37,816 bases of DNA from a virus: positions 1 to 37,816 of IMG/VR virus record IMGVR_UViG_3300030109_002799, one strand, 5' to 3'. The first letter of the stretch is position 1, and every line of letters starts with the position of its first letter. The notes under the pieces are model-generated. The model made no database searches. It saw only the letters and a list, made by a program, of their open reading frames with translations, and was not told the origin of the DNA. This document shows, in pieces, positions 27,001 to 33,888 of the stretch. Position numbers and translations under genes: made by a program.

Positions 27001-30000
27001 TAACACTATTGCTAGAGAACAAATATCAAAAATAGAAACTAAAACTGTAAAGCCTAAAGCACAAATATTAGCTGATGTTAAAGCTGGAGCAGCAGACATA
27101 CAATTAAGTGAAAGTGTAAAAGGCTTTAGCGCAACAGATATTCAGCAGTTAGGTTTAATAGCTAGAAGTGCAACAGATTTAGGTGTAGCAAAAGAGCTTG
27201 AAATAAACAAGATAACAGTAAATGCTGATAACATAGGTGCGGTACAACTTAATTTAATTAACTTTGTAAAACAAGGTAAAATACCATCGTGGGTTATTAA
27301 ATTAAGTCAACTTGCTAATTTTGGTGCTAAGTATAGAAAAGACAAAAATGGTAAAAAATATTATCTTTTAAAAAATGGAAAAGAGGTATTAAAAGATTCA
27401 CCCGCCTACAAAAAAGCTTTAGTTAACGGTGATTTGTTGCCAGAAAAAGGTAGTTTGTTTTATAGCAGTGTGTATGATCCAAATTATTTAAGGTTAGTAG
27501 AAGTAGCAAAAGAAAATGATAAAATTAACCCTAAGCCAAAAAGAGTTACTTTGCCAAAAGGTGGTAAAATAAACAAGCAATTTATTAACGCTAATAAAGC
27601 ACAAAATAAAATTAACATGGATGCTTTACAGTCTTTTGCTGAAATACTCGAAACTGCTGTTCACAAACATGGGATGCCAATAGAGTATGCATATGCGCTT
27701 ATATCAAACGCTTACTCATCAACGCGTGGGTTGATAAAAATAGCTGCTCCTTTTAAGTATATATCACAAGATATATCACAGGGTTACACGGAAGAGCATA
27801 ACCCACCAGCCTCTACAATAGGTGGTGCCATTGCTTTTATGATTAAAAACAAAAAAGTAAAACAAGGTTTTCCATTTGTAAGAAGTAATTATTATCAAAC
27901 GGTAATAGCTGATAAAGATGACACCACTTTAAACGCTACGCACAAACAAACATCACCTGTACCCATATTGGTTGAGTCAGCTACTAGGTTTACCGACGCT
28001 GGAATTGACATTAATACTATAATAAACGCTGAAACTGGCAAGTCTTTAGCTGAAGAATTAAGCGTAAACGTTCCTAGCGGTACAAAAATGACACCAGAGC
28101 TTATTCAACAGACAAAAAATCATTTAATAAAAAAATTAAATAAAGAGATATCAAACAAAGAAATTAAACAAGAAATAAAAGCTGAGTTAAAAATAAACGA
28201 TAATATACTACAAGCAAGTCAAGTTAATAGAGATAGTTTTAATTTCTTAACAGAAAACATGACGGTTAAAGAGCAGTTAGATATGATGAAAACATATGAT
28301 AAAGCTCTTGATGTAGCTAGAGACCTTAACGCGCCTGAAAAAGGTATAAGTGTTTTTGATTTTGATGAAACATTAGCTACAACTAAAAGTAATGTTATAG
28401 TTAAGTTTACAGACGGTACGGAGCAAACAATTAATGCAGCGGAGTTTGCAGAACAAGCAGCAGAATTAGAGCAACAAGGTGCTACTTTTGATTTTAGTGA
28501 ATTTAACCAAGTTATTGACGGTAAAAAAGGACCATTGTTTGATCTTGCTATGAGAAGACAAGACAAATTTACTAGTAAAGATATTTTTATATTAACAGCT
28601 AGACCACAGGAAGCGGCTGTTGCTATATCAGCATTTTTAAAAGGCATGGGTTTAAATATACCTGTAGATAATATAGTTGGCTTAGCTGATGGTAGACCGG
28701 AAGCAAAAGCAAACTGGATAGTTGGTAAAGCAGCTGAAGGTTATAATAACTTTTATTTTGCAGATGATGCTTATAAAAATGTAAAAGTAGTTCAAGACGT
28801 TTTAAACGTTATTGATGTTAAAGGTAAAGTACAACAAGCTAAACTACAATTTAGCAAAAGTGTTGATAAACAATTTAATACGATATTGCAAGAAAAAACA
28901 GGGGTAAAACAAGAAGCTAAGTTTTCTGACGCCGCAGCAAAGTCAAGAGGTATGAAATCTTTACCTTGGTACAAAAGATGGTTTATACCACCATCAGCTG
29001 AAGATTTTGTAGGTTTACTATATCACTTTACGCCAAAAGGTAAAAAAGGAGAGCAAGCTATGGAGTTTTTTAAGAAAACATTAATTGATCCATTTGCTAG
29101 AGGTTTTAAAAATATAAATGCCGCTAAGCAGGTTTTAGCTAATGACTTTGACGCTTTACAAAAAGCATATCCTAATATAAAAAAATTATACAACAAAGAT
29201 ACTGGTTATAATAATTTTACAAATGAGCAGGCTATAAGAGTATACTTGTGGGATAAAAATGGTATTGAAATACCAGGTATATCAAAAAGAGATTTAAAAG
29301 CATTAGCAAAAATAGTAGAAGATAATAAAGATATGAAGGCTTTTGCTAGCAAGCTAGGTGAGATATCTAAAATGCCTGATGGTTATATTAAACCTACAGA
29401 AAGTTGGACAGCTGGTACCATAGGATCTGACATTGTAAGTATAAGTACAAGAGAAAATAGAGCTACACATTTAAAAGAATTTTTAGACAACAAAGAAGTT
29501 ATATTTTCTAAAGACAACTTAAATAAAATTGAAGCAATATACGGTACTGATTTTAGATCTTCACTAGAAGATATGTTATGGAGGATGGAAAATGGTAGCA
29601 ATAGAAGAACTGGTCAAAGTAAATTAGTCAACGGATGGTTTGATTGGGTTAACAACTCTGTTGGTGCTATAATGTTCTTTAACTTTAGATCAGCTGTGCT
29701 ACAGACTATATCAGCCGTTAACTTTGTTAACTGGAGTGATAACAACCCATTAAAAGCAGGTGCGGCTTTAGCTAACATACCACAATATACAAAAGACTTT
29801 GCTTATATATTTAATTCAGACATGTTAAAACAAAGAAGAGCAGGATTACAAACTGATGTTAACGCATCAGAACTTGCTGATTCTATAGCAAATAAAAAAG
29901 ACAAGGTAAATGCAACAATAGCATTTTTACTTAAAAAAGGATTTTTACCTACGCAGATGGCTGATAGTTTTGCAATTGCTTCAGGTGGTGCGACGTTTTA

Positions 30001-30904
30001 TAGAAACAGAATTAACACATATAAAAAACAAGGTTTTACAGGTAAAGAAGCTGAATCAAAAGCGTTTAAAGATTTTCAAGAAATATCTGAAGTATCACAG
30101 CAGTCAAGTAGACCAGATCTTATATCAGAACAACAAGCTGGACCATTAGGTAGATTAATATTAGCTTTTCAAAATACACCTATGCAGTACACAAGGTTAA
30201 TGAAAAAAGCAGCGGTAGATTTAAAAAATGGTAGAGGTGATACTAAAACCAACATATCTAAGATAATATACTACGGTGCTGTACAAAATATAATATTTAC
30301 AGCAATGCAAAATGCTATGTTTGGTTTATTATTTGAAGATGAAGAAGAGAAAAATGATGATAGATATGATAAGAAAAAAGCTAGGATGTTGAATAGCATG
30401 TCTGATACTATATTAAGAGGTATCGGTGTTTATGGTGCTGCTATATCCACAATAAAAAACGTCGCGTTAAAATTTATACAAGAAGAAGGCGATGGTAGAC
30501 CTAATCACACTTATACTCTTATAGAAGCAATTAATTTATCACCACCTATTGGTAGTAAAGCTAGAAAAATATATACAGCAACGCAAACTTACACATTTAA
30601 TAAAGATGAAATAAAAGAAAAAGGTTTTGCTCTAGATAGTCCAGCATATGGCGCTGTTGGTAATGTTATATCAGCTGGTACTAACATACCGACAGACAGG
30701 GTGTATAATATAGTTAACAATGCACAAGCTGCTCTTGATAAAAACAATAAAGCGTGGCAGAGAATAGCTGTTGCCTTAGGTTGGAATACATGGGATGTTG
30801 GCATAGAACGTAAAAAGTTTGAAAAGGATAAAAAAGAAATAACTAAATCACAAATCATACGACAAAGGAGACTAAATAGACTAAATAATAAAAAAAATAA
30901 GTAA
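24041..30904 (+). CDS. Giant polyvalent virion protein with HExxH, sigma-like and HAD phosphatase segments
   Basis: 2287 aa, following 6 bases after the previous stop; third and largest of the ejection-type genes. Order of parts: a helical N-terminus with a hydrophobic stretch around 120-155 (SLVTTMAPAVLTRGLSLVPQ); coiled-coil about 330-440; HELLH at 500-504 in NVAGHELLHPIFNKL, matching an HExxH zinc-peptidase motif; a segment 674-745 resembling sigma-70 region 2, with IVDRFDPATAKFSTFV and a following GESLDAPEARQ; a complete HAD motif set, DFDET (D1440, D1442), LTARP (T1519) and FADD (D1575, D1576); then long helical regions with a hydrophobic stretch IIYYGAVQNIIFTAMQNAMF near the C-terminus. 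The pattern matches the polyvalent-protein concept: multi-domain proteins injected with phage DNA. The HAD call is firm. Peptidase activity and sigma relation are inferences, and no second zinc ligand was confirmed. Confidence 0.72.
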   Translation: MEPNNKKYNIEDLFNPNFTVNDPNAGESAWERELRETGINFSNALSNILPDLNKAWQATTATSVDMLKSVGGEDFADFLVGDYDEFMERKYKKIQELDLARKETGGIVKGIRAGGDFSDIAGGMFNAVTSLVTTMAPAVLTRGLSLVPQIAAPMVVDYNTTKAKTKYKDSDDPIRDLIEDDEVDFAVPATLGLFAASMERIGIKGITSYIAKQSFKGKGAVMLLNTASREGLTESGQFFTEQLNTNLAQGMKSDEAAWKAFQSISSDEGIESFLQGFVGGAAVGGVSRKVSRALRNDDQGSKMVMNSIRSLAALNDKKKNEKSTAGRKILDDDIAKIEAGIKNYMNDNQKVAELLGEDQKQRLEKLIDDKDALRSRVKELQQELQDGKITQQAYNGYLSSESKKYTKINEAIAAVKNEVDINIAGTQRKAVEEAAEIAGNEVKDIDKNQKEELLKKNGFTGQKLKDAKDTVAGVYNPNDGILYLDMETALDVGEINVAGHELLHPIFNKLIGDPAKQGKIVEDFKKQLTQAELDTMEQEMLERGYTLENGKYNTEYVNVFSDGITKGFVGFNDSVFSKVGDVITGLFKNVGFKNISFDSGRGVYNFLKAYHEGLDTGKFNQDVLTFIEKTKDIKDPLSTVQESQAPNPYNEFTAEELIEIKKSPQTTESQMRLADDALLNQFDLLALKALKYDTRKGDFKREDVLSAARAELPGIVDRFDPATAKFSTFVTNTMAPKQQQIYEEVKSLQRPGESLDAPEARQVAVEETTQEETTTKPITKLSPLSFQKVIDKDFEGDVNIKQEQLPTISHKEVAEQFGGKVSSKIFNIPEAKITDPKKNLTYAKKITDGIPENSEAGNIQQFYDISNNLEQLIKILPPENVSSQSANINKQGEIIEVSREVYGRSLGVSNRVLNYFYENVPGKRSKGLSSQVQLKKLKEKFINPTAEVIAEAKKELGITPKGQLNKYNRTIGQMLKGLAKLQGELTANTIAREQISKIETKTVKPKAQILADVKAGAADIQLSESVKGFSATDIQQLGLIARSATDLGVAKELEINKITVNADNIGAVQLNLINFVKQGKIPSWVIKLSQLANFGAKYRKDKNGKKYYLLKNGKEVLKDSPAYKKALVNGDLLPEKGSLFYSSVYDPNYLRLVEVAKENDKINPKPKRVTLPKGGKINKQFINANKAQNKINMDALQSFAEILETAVHKHGMPIEYAYALISNAYSSTRGLIKIAAPFKYISQDISQGYTEEHNPPASTIGGAIAFMIKNKKVKQGFPFVRSNYYQTVIADKDDTTLNATHKQTSPVPILVESATRFTDAGIDINTIINAETGKSLAEELSVNVPSGTKMTPELIQQTKNHLIKKLNKEISNKEIKQEIKAELKINDNILQASQVNRDSFNFLTENMTVKEQLDMMKTYDKALDVARDLNAPEKGISVFDFDETLATTKSNVIVKFTDGTEQTINAAEFAEQAAELEQQGATFDFSEFNQVIDGKKGPLFDLAMRRQDKFTSKDIFILTARPQEAAVAISAFLKGMGLNIPVDNIVGLADGRPEAKANWIVGKAAEGYNNFYFADDAYKNVKVVQDVLNVIDVKGKVQQAKLQFSKSVDKQFNTILQEKTGVKQEAKFSDAAAKSRGMKSLPWYKRWFIPPSAEDFVGLLYHFTPKGKKGEQAMEFFKKTLIDPFARGFKNINAAKQVLANDFDALQKAYPNIKKLYNKDTGYNNFTNEQAIRVYLWDKNGIEIPGISKRDLKALAKIVEDNKDMKAFASKLGEISKMPDGYIKPTESWTAGTIGSDIVSISTRENRATHLKEFLDNKEVIFSKDNLNKIEAIYGTDFRSSLEDMLWRMENGSNRRTGQSKLVNGWFDWVNNSVGAIMFFNFRSAVLQTISAVNFVNWSDNNPLKAGAALANIPQYTKDFAYIFNSDMLKQRRAGLQTDVNASELADSIANKKDKVNATIAFLLKKGFLPTQMADSFAIASGGATFYRNRINTYKKQGFTGKEAESKAFKDFQEISEVSQQSSRPDLISEQQAGPLGRLILAFQNTPMQYTRLMKKAAVDLKNGRGDTKTNISKIIYYGAVQNIIFTAMQNAMFGLLFEDEEEKNDDRYDKKKARMLNSMSDTILRGIGVYGAAISTIKNVALKFIQEEGDGRPNHTYTLIEAINLSPPIGSKARKIYTATQTYTFNKDEIKEKGFALDSPAYGAVGNVISAGTNIPTDRVYNIVNNAQAALDKNNKAWQRIAVALGWNTWDVGIERKKFEKDKKEITKSQIIRQRRLNRLNNKKNK

Positions 30905-30913
30905 TAATTAACT

Positions 30914-31216
30914 ATGGCTATTAACAAGAATCAGACAACCAAAGAGATTTTAAAGTTAGTTGAATATCAAATAGAGCAGATATTTACTGAATTACAAACT
31001 CTAAAAGAAGATAATCAAGTTGCACATGAAGACGTAAAAGATGATTTGCGCTTTATAAAAAACAACCTCTTTGATCCAAAAGAAGGTGTCTGGGCAGAAG
31101 TTAAACAAAATTCAAATTTTAGAAACGACACTGTTAAGTGGAGAAATGCTTTAGGTTTAGGATTTTTTGGCTTAATAGGTAAACACATATATGACTTTTT
31201 TAAATCACTCTCATAA
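30914..31216 (+). CDS. Small coiled-coil protein with C-terminal membrane segment
   Basis: 100 aa. The N-terminal 60 residues are a helical coiled coil (LKLVEYQIEQIFTELQTLKE), and the C-terminus carries one hydrophobic segment (NALGLGFFGLIGKHIYDFF) with a KSLS end. This is the topology of XhlA-like phage accessory proteins found beside holins, but no family is assigned. The stop codon overlaps the next ATG by one base (TAATG). It opens a run of three similar small membrane coiled-coil genes between the ejection and lysis genes. Confidence 0.65.
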   Translation: MAINKNQTTKEILKLVEYQIEQIFTELQTLKEDNQVAHEDVKDDLRFIKNNLFDPKEGVWAEVKQNSNFRNDTVKWRNALGLGFFGLIGKHIYDFFKSLS

Positions 31217-31518
31217 TGAAACAAATAGAAGAATTAGGCGATAAAACAATTGGTATAGATATAGACGGCGATAAAAAACCAGACTTTAAGGTCGATGTAA
31301 AAAGTATTGCGATTGTCATAGGATTTATTATATCTGGCACCATGGGTTATAATAATCTCAAGCAAGAGATAGAGCTAGCTAAAGAGCTACCTACTTATGA
31401 GGTAAAAGAAACATCTGATGGTTTATTGTTAAAACAAAAGGTTGAATACTTGGAAAAGGAAATAGAAAAACTTGAAGATAAAGTTAGTGACCTAGAAAAC
31501 ACAGTATATAAAAGATAA
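31216..31518 (+). CDS. Small membrane coiled-coil protein (paralogue A)
   Basis: 100 aa. A short soluble N-terminus (IGIDIDGDKKPDFKVDV) leads into one membrane segment (SIAIVIGFIISGTMGY), then a long coiled coil ending KEIEKLEDKVSDLENTVYKR. It looks homologous to the next gene: VDVKSIAIVIGFIISG against LDLKTIGLLVGGVISL at the membrane segment, and a shared VYKR end. Coupled to the upstream gene by a one-base overlap. The N-terminal DIDGDKKPD motif resembles an acidic metal-binding loop. A spanin or holin partner role is conceivable but not shown. Confidence 0.65.
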   Translation: MKQIEELGDKTIGIDIDGDKKPDFKVDVKSIAIVIGFIISGTMGYNNLKQEIELAKELPTYEVKETSDGLLLKQKVEYLEKEIEKLEDKVSDLENTVYKR

Positions 31519-31531
31519 TTAACATAAAACT

Positions 31532-31837
31532 ATGGCAAAAATTAGCGAAGATACAGAAGTAAAATTAGATCTTAAAACAATTGGTTTATTAGTTGGTGGT
31601 GTAATATCACTTGCTAGTATGTGGTTTACATTGCAAGGTGATATACAAGAAATGAACAGCAAGATAGAAAACATTGGTAGCGAAGAGTTTGTTCAAAAAA
31701 TGGAGTTTCAATTAAAAGATGAGCTTGTAAGATCAACTATTATACAAATAGAAAAGTCAACTGACGTGCTAAAAGAAGATATACTAGACAATAAAGAGTC
31801 TATAAAAGAACTAGAAGATAAAGTTTATAAAAGATGA
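31532..31837 (+). CDS. Small membrane coiled-coil protein (paralogue B)
   Basis: 101 aa. One membrane segment (KTIGLLVGGVISLASMWFTL) near the N-terminus, then a coiled coil (GDIQEMNSKIENIGSEEF; LRSTI-like helices) ending ELEDKVYKR. The membrane-proximal motif and the VYKR end match the preceding gene, indicating tandem duplication. Its last four bases overlap the next gene (ATGA). With a cytoplasmic N-terminus the coiled coil would lie in the periplasm, like an inner-membrane spanin subunit, but without a linked outer-membrane partner gene here. Function unknown. Confidence 0.65.
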   Translation: MAKISEDTEVKLDLKTIGLLVGGVISLASMWFTLQGDIQEMNSKIENIGSEEFVQKMEFQLKDELVRSTIIQIEKSTDVLKEDILDNKESIKELEDKVYKR

Positions 31838-32160
31838 AAAATTTAATAACAATATTATTTGTATTATTTGGGTTTTTTGCTCACGGTCAGAGTGGAGTTA
31901 AAGTAATTCACTTTAATTACAAGTGGAACGACAAAAATAACTATAACATCAGAGGGCTTAAAAACGCAACGCTTCAATACGCGTGGTTAGAAGAGCAACC
32001 TGAGAGTGTTAAACAAAGTATAACAGCCGTTCCTGTTATTGTGGTTATAGGAAAAGATGGTAAAGTAAAAGGACAGTTTTCCGCTGACTTATCATTTGAA
32101 ATCAAAGCCACAAGGGAAGAAATACAAGCACTTATAAATAAAGTTTCAGAAAATAATTAA
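31834..32160 (+). CDS. Secreted thioredoxin-fold protein lacking cysteines
   Basis: 108 aa. A signal peptide of flavobacterial style, MKNLITILFVLFGFFAHGQ, with probable cleavage near HGQ-S, so the product is exported. The rest follows a thioredoxin pattern: strand VKVIHFNYKWNDKN, helix LQYAWLEEQPESVKQSI, then a cis-Pro-like AVPVIVVIGKDGKVKGQF and a terminal helix. There is no cysteine at all, so it cannot be a disulphide reductase; the fold may serve binding. It is translationally coupled to the upstream coiled-coil gene by ATGA and precedes the endolysin, so a role in lysis or envelope modification is plausible. The fold is inferred from motif pattern. Confidence 0.55.
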   Translation: MKNLITILFVLFGFFAHGQSGVKVIHFNYKWNDKNNYNIRGLKNATLQYAWLEEQPESVKQSITAVPVIVVIGKDGKVKGQFSADLSFEIKATREEIQALINKVSENN

Positions 32161-32171
32161 ACAATTATAAG

Positions 32172-32633
32172 ATGATAAGTAAACATATTAGTATGCGCGA
32201 AGGTGTGTATAGCATAACCGCTACACGACTTGGCTTAGAAAACAAACCTACTGAAGAACATCTTAATAACATGAAGTTATTAGCTGTTAAGGTTTTTGAA
32301 CCTTTAAGAGAGTGGGTAGGTGGTCCTATAAGAATTAACTCATTTTACCGTGGACCAGAATTAAACAAAGCAATTGGTGGTAGTAGTAAATCACAACATT
32401 GTCACGGGCAAGCTATGGATATTGATGATGTGTATGGGCACAAAACAAACGCTGAGATGTTTAATTACATAAGAAGTAATGTAGAGTTTGATCAAATGAT
32501 ATGGGAGTTCGGTGATCACAAAAATCCTGACTGGGTGCATGTAAGCTACGTGAATCCAGGAGAAAATAGAAATAGATGTCTAGTAGCTTATAAAGAAGAT
32601 GGAAGAACTAAATATAGCTTATACGGAGCATAA
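32172..32633 (+). CDS. M15-family peptidoglycan peptidase (endolysin)
   Basis: 153 aa. The zinc motif S-x-H-x-x-G-x-A-x-D is complete: SQHCHGQAMDID with H76, D83 (S74, G79, A81), and the third ligand in DWVHVSY with H123. RINSFYRGPELN before it is a typical M15 strand and loop. Family M15 enzymes (D-Ala-D-Ala carboxypeptidases and phage L-Ala-D-Glu or D-Ala-D-Asp endopeptidases) cleave peptidoglycan cross-links, and in phages they act as lysins. There is no signal peptide, so it needs a holin or another export route. Its end overlaps the next mini-gene by 35 bases. Length matches single-domain M15_3 lysins. Specific bond cleaved is unknown. Confidence 0.9.
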   Translation: MISKHISMREGVYSITATRLGLENKPTEEHLNNMKLLAVKVFEPLREWVGGPIRINSFYRGPELNKAIGGSSKSQHCHGQAMDIDDVYGHKTNAEMFNYIRSNVEFDQMIWEFGDHKNPDWVHVSYVNPGENRNRCLVAYKEDGRTKYSLYGA

Positions 32634-32730
32634 CACAATACCAATAATTGTATTTGGGATCTTGGCTTATGTAACAAGGGTTCTAGTTAAAGACATTGAA
32701 AATGAAGATAATACGGAATACAAAGAATAA
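32599..32730 (+). CDS. 43-aa single-pass membrane mini-protein
   Basis: The ATG lies inside the 3' end of the M15 gene in another frame. The product MEELNIAYTEHNTI starts soluble, then a membrane segment PIIVFGILAYVTRVLV, then an acidic tail ending NTEYKE. The tight overlap and membrane helix fit a lysis accessory (small holin or antiholin), but size alone cannot prove it. The open frame is intact with a single stop at 32728-32730 and 10 bases to the next start. Confidence 0.55.
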   Translation: MEELNIAYTEHNTIPIIVFGILAYVTRVLVKDIENEDNTEYKE

Positions 32731-32740
32731 GTGGAATAAA

Positions 32741-32842
32741 ATGAGACCTGATAGTCAGGTTGTTGTTGTGCTTGGTGTATTATATATAATTATATTTATA
32801 GGAATTTTAACATTAGGATTATACGTAAAAATTTGGAATTAA
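32741..32842 (+). CDS. 33-aa membrane mini-protein
   Basis: Product MRPDSQVVVVLGVLYIIIFI then GILTLGLYVKIWN: nearly all one hydrophobic helix, residues about 7-28. Its last base overlaps the next ATG (TAATG, 32840-32844), showing translational coupling to the lipoprotein gene. Together with the 43-aa protein it fills the 200-base space between the M15 and lipoprotein genes. A mini-holin or toxin-like membrane peptide is possible. Confidence 0.5.
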   Translation: MRPDSQVVVVLGVLYIIIFIGILTLGLYVKIWN

Positions 32843-33333
32843 TGACAGAAAAACAAAGAAACTTAGGTAGATTAATAACAATAGGAGCGCTTGTAGGTAT
32901 TTTATTAGCAGGTGCACTATCAAGCTGTTCAAGCTTATTATACCCGTCAAACCAGATAATGGTTACACATGTACTTGCTTTAACGGAAATGGGTGATACA
33001 GTAAAGATAAGGATAGATCAAATACGACCTCAACAAATGTATAATGTCGTTGGTTATGACTTTGTTAGATGGCAAGATAATAGATATTACAACCCATATA
33101 ATGATTATAGATACGATTACAGGTATCATGATAGTAGATGGAGATATCATGGTAAAGCAAATGGTACATATGGTCATATAACACCAAACCCAAACAATAA
33201 CAATAACGCGCCTATAACAGTAGGTAGTGCTGGTGGATCACAAAGTTACGGTGGTAACACAACAGGTGGAGGTGGTAATCCAGTTGCTGTAAATCCAGTA
33301 ACATCAACAGGTGGTGGTAAAAAAAATAATTAA
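32842..33333 (+). CDS. Lipoprotein with low-complexity tail (possible lysis or envelope role)
   Basis: 163 aa from the ATG at 32842; an in-frame TTG at 32833 is less likely because the ATG is coupled to the previous stop. Residues 10-28 are a signal peptide with a lipobox, ALSSC, giving lipidated Cys29 and an Ser at +2, hence probable outer-membrane location. After it comes a region rich in aromatic and charged residues (DFVRWQDNRYYNPYNDYRYD, YRYHDSRWRYHGKANG) and a Asn/Gly/Thr-rich tail (PNPNNNNNAPITVGSAGG). In lysis cassettes an outer-membrane lipoprotein often pairs with an inner-membrane spanin, but this protein is longer than Rz1-type spanins, and the pairing is not shown. Could also block superinfection. 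Confidence 0.65.
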   Translation: MTEKQRNLGRLITIGALVGILLAGALSSCSSLLYPSNQIMVTHVLALTEMGDTVKIRIDQIRPQQMYNVVGYDFVRWQDNRYYNPYNDYRYDYRYHDSRWRYHGKANGTYGHITPNPNNNNNAPITVGSAGGSQSYGGNTTGGGGNPVAVNPVTSTGGGKKNN

Positions 33334-33582
33334 ATGGCAATAAGAAAAACTACAAAGGGAAAAGGGCGTAACTTTAGATCAACTAAAGAAGGAGCCGGCA
33401 TGACTAAAAAAGGAGTTGCTGCTTACAAACGTAAAAATCCTGGTAGTAAATTAAAAACAGCTGTAACAGGTAAAGTTAAAAAGGGTAGTAAAGCTGCTAA
33501 ACGTAGAAAATCATTTTGTGCTAGATCAAAAGGTTGGACGGGTGAAAGAGGTAGAGCTGCTAGAAAAAGATGGAGGTGTTAA
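33334..33582 (+). CDS. Basic small protein, first of the microprotein cassette
   Basis: 82 aa, starting directly after the lipoprotein stop. It is extremely Lys/Arg/Gly-rich, with GAGMTKKGVAAYKRKNPGSK, then LKTAVTGKVKKGSKAAKRRK and SFCARSKGWTGERGRAA, ending RKRWRC. Two cysteines remain (C at SFCARS and the last residue). I recall this GMTKKGVAAYRRKNPGSKL pattern in many cyanophage and marine-phage proteins, described only as hypothetical. Charge and size suggest nucleic-acid binding, for example DNA condensation in the virion, but this is not shown. The next gene starts one base after the stop. Confidence 0.75.
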   Translation: MAIRKTTKGKGRNFRSTKEGAGMTKKGVAAYKRKNPGSKLKTAVTGKVKKGSKAAKRRKSFCARSKGWTGERGRAARKRWRC

Positions 33583-33583
33583 T

Positions 33584-33760
33584 ATGAAATCAAGAGGATT
33601 AGGAGATAGTATACATAAATTTACAAAAGCAACAGGTATAAAATCAGTGGTTGATAAAGTATCACAAGGCCTTAATATACCTTGCGGCTGTGAAGCTAGG
33701 CAAGAAGCGTTAAATCGCATGGTGCCATATAACAAGAGTTTTAAAATGAAAAATAAATAA
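33584..33760 (+). CDS. 58-aa microprotein with CGC motif
   Basis: ATG at 33584 (upstream in-frame starts run inside the previous gene and are rejected). Sequence MKSRGLGDSIHKFTKATGIK then SVVDKVSQGLNIPCGCEARQ and EALNRMVPYNKSFKMKNK. The pattern 'KFTKATGIK-x-VVDKVS ... CGC-x-x-RQ-x-x-LN' is one I recall from many phage-encoded small proteins of unknown role; the Cys-Gly-Cys could bind metal. It is amphipathic and moderately basic. It lies one base after the preceding stop and 2 bases before the next start, as expected for a coupled cassette. Confidence 0.65.
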   Translation: MKSRGLGDSIHKFTKATGIKSVVDKVSQGLNIPCGCEARQEALNRMVPYNKSFKMKNK

Positions 33761-33762
33761 TC

Positions 33763-33888
33763 ATGCCAGGTAAACATAAAAAATTAACAGCTAATCAAAA
33801 AAAGATAGCAAGGATGGCTCCGCCCTTTAATAAAATAACAGGAGCAGATTTTAAAATGATGAAAAAAAAGAAGTATGGGAAAAATTAG
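33763..33888 (+). CDS. 41-aa Lys-rich microprotein
   Basis: MPGKHKKLTANQKKIARMAP then PFNKITGADFKMMKKKKYGK and N before TAG. Short helices plus a Lys-rich end, with the phrase KITGADF that I have seen in similar phage micro-ORFs. Its 3' end overlaps the next gene by 14 bases in another frame, so two compact genes share sequence here. Basic charge suggests nucleic-acid or membrane-surface binding; no function known. Confidence 0.55.
   Translation: MPGKHKKLTANQKKIARMAPPFNKITGADFKMMKKKKYGKN

Noticed and set aside
28219-28647. 142-aa minus-strand frame opposite the giant virion protein
   Set aside because: It covers the HAD motifs on the opposite strand. The HAD motif set is intact on the + strand, and no minus-strand gene context exists there.
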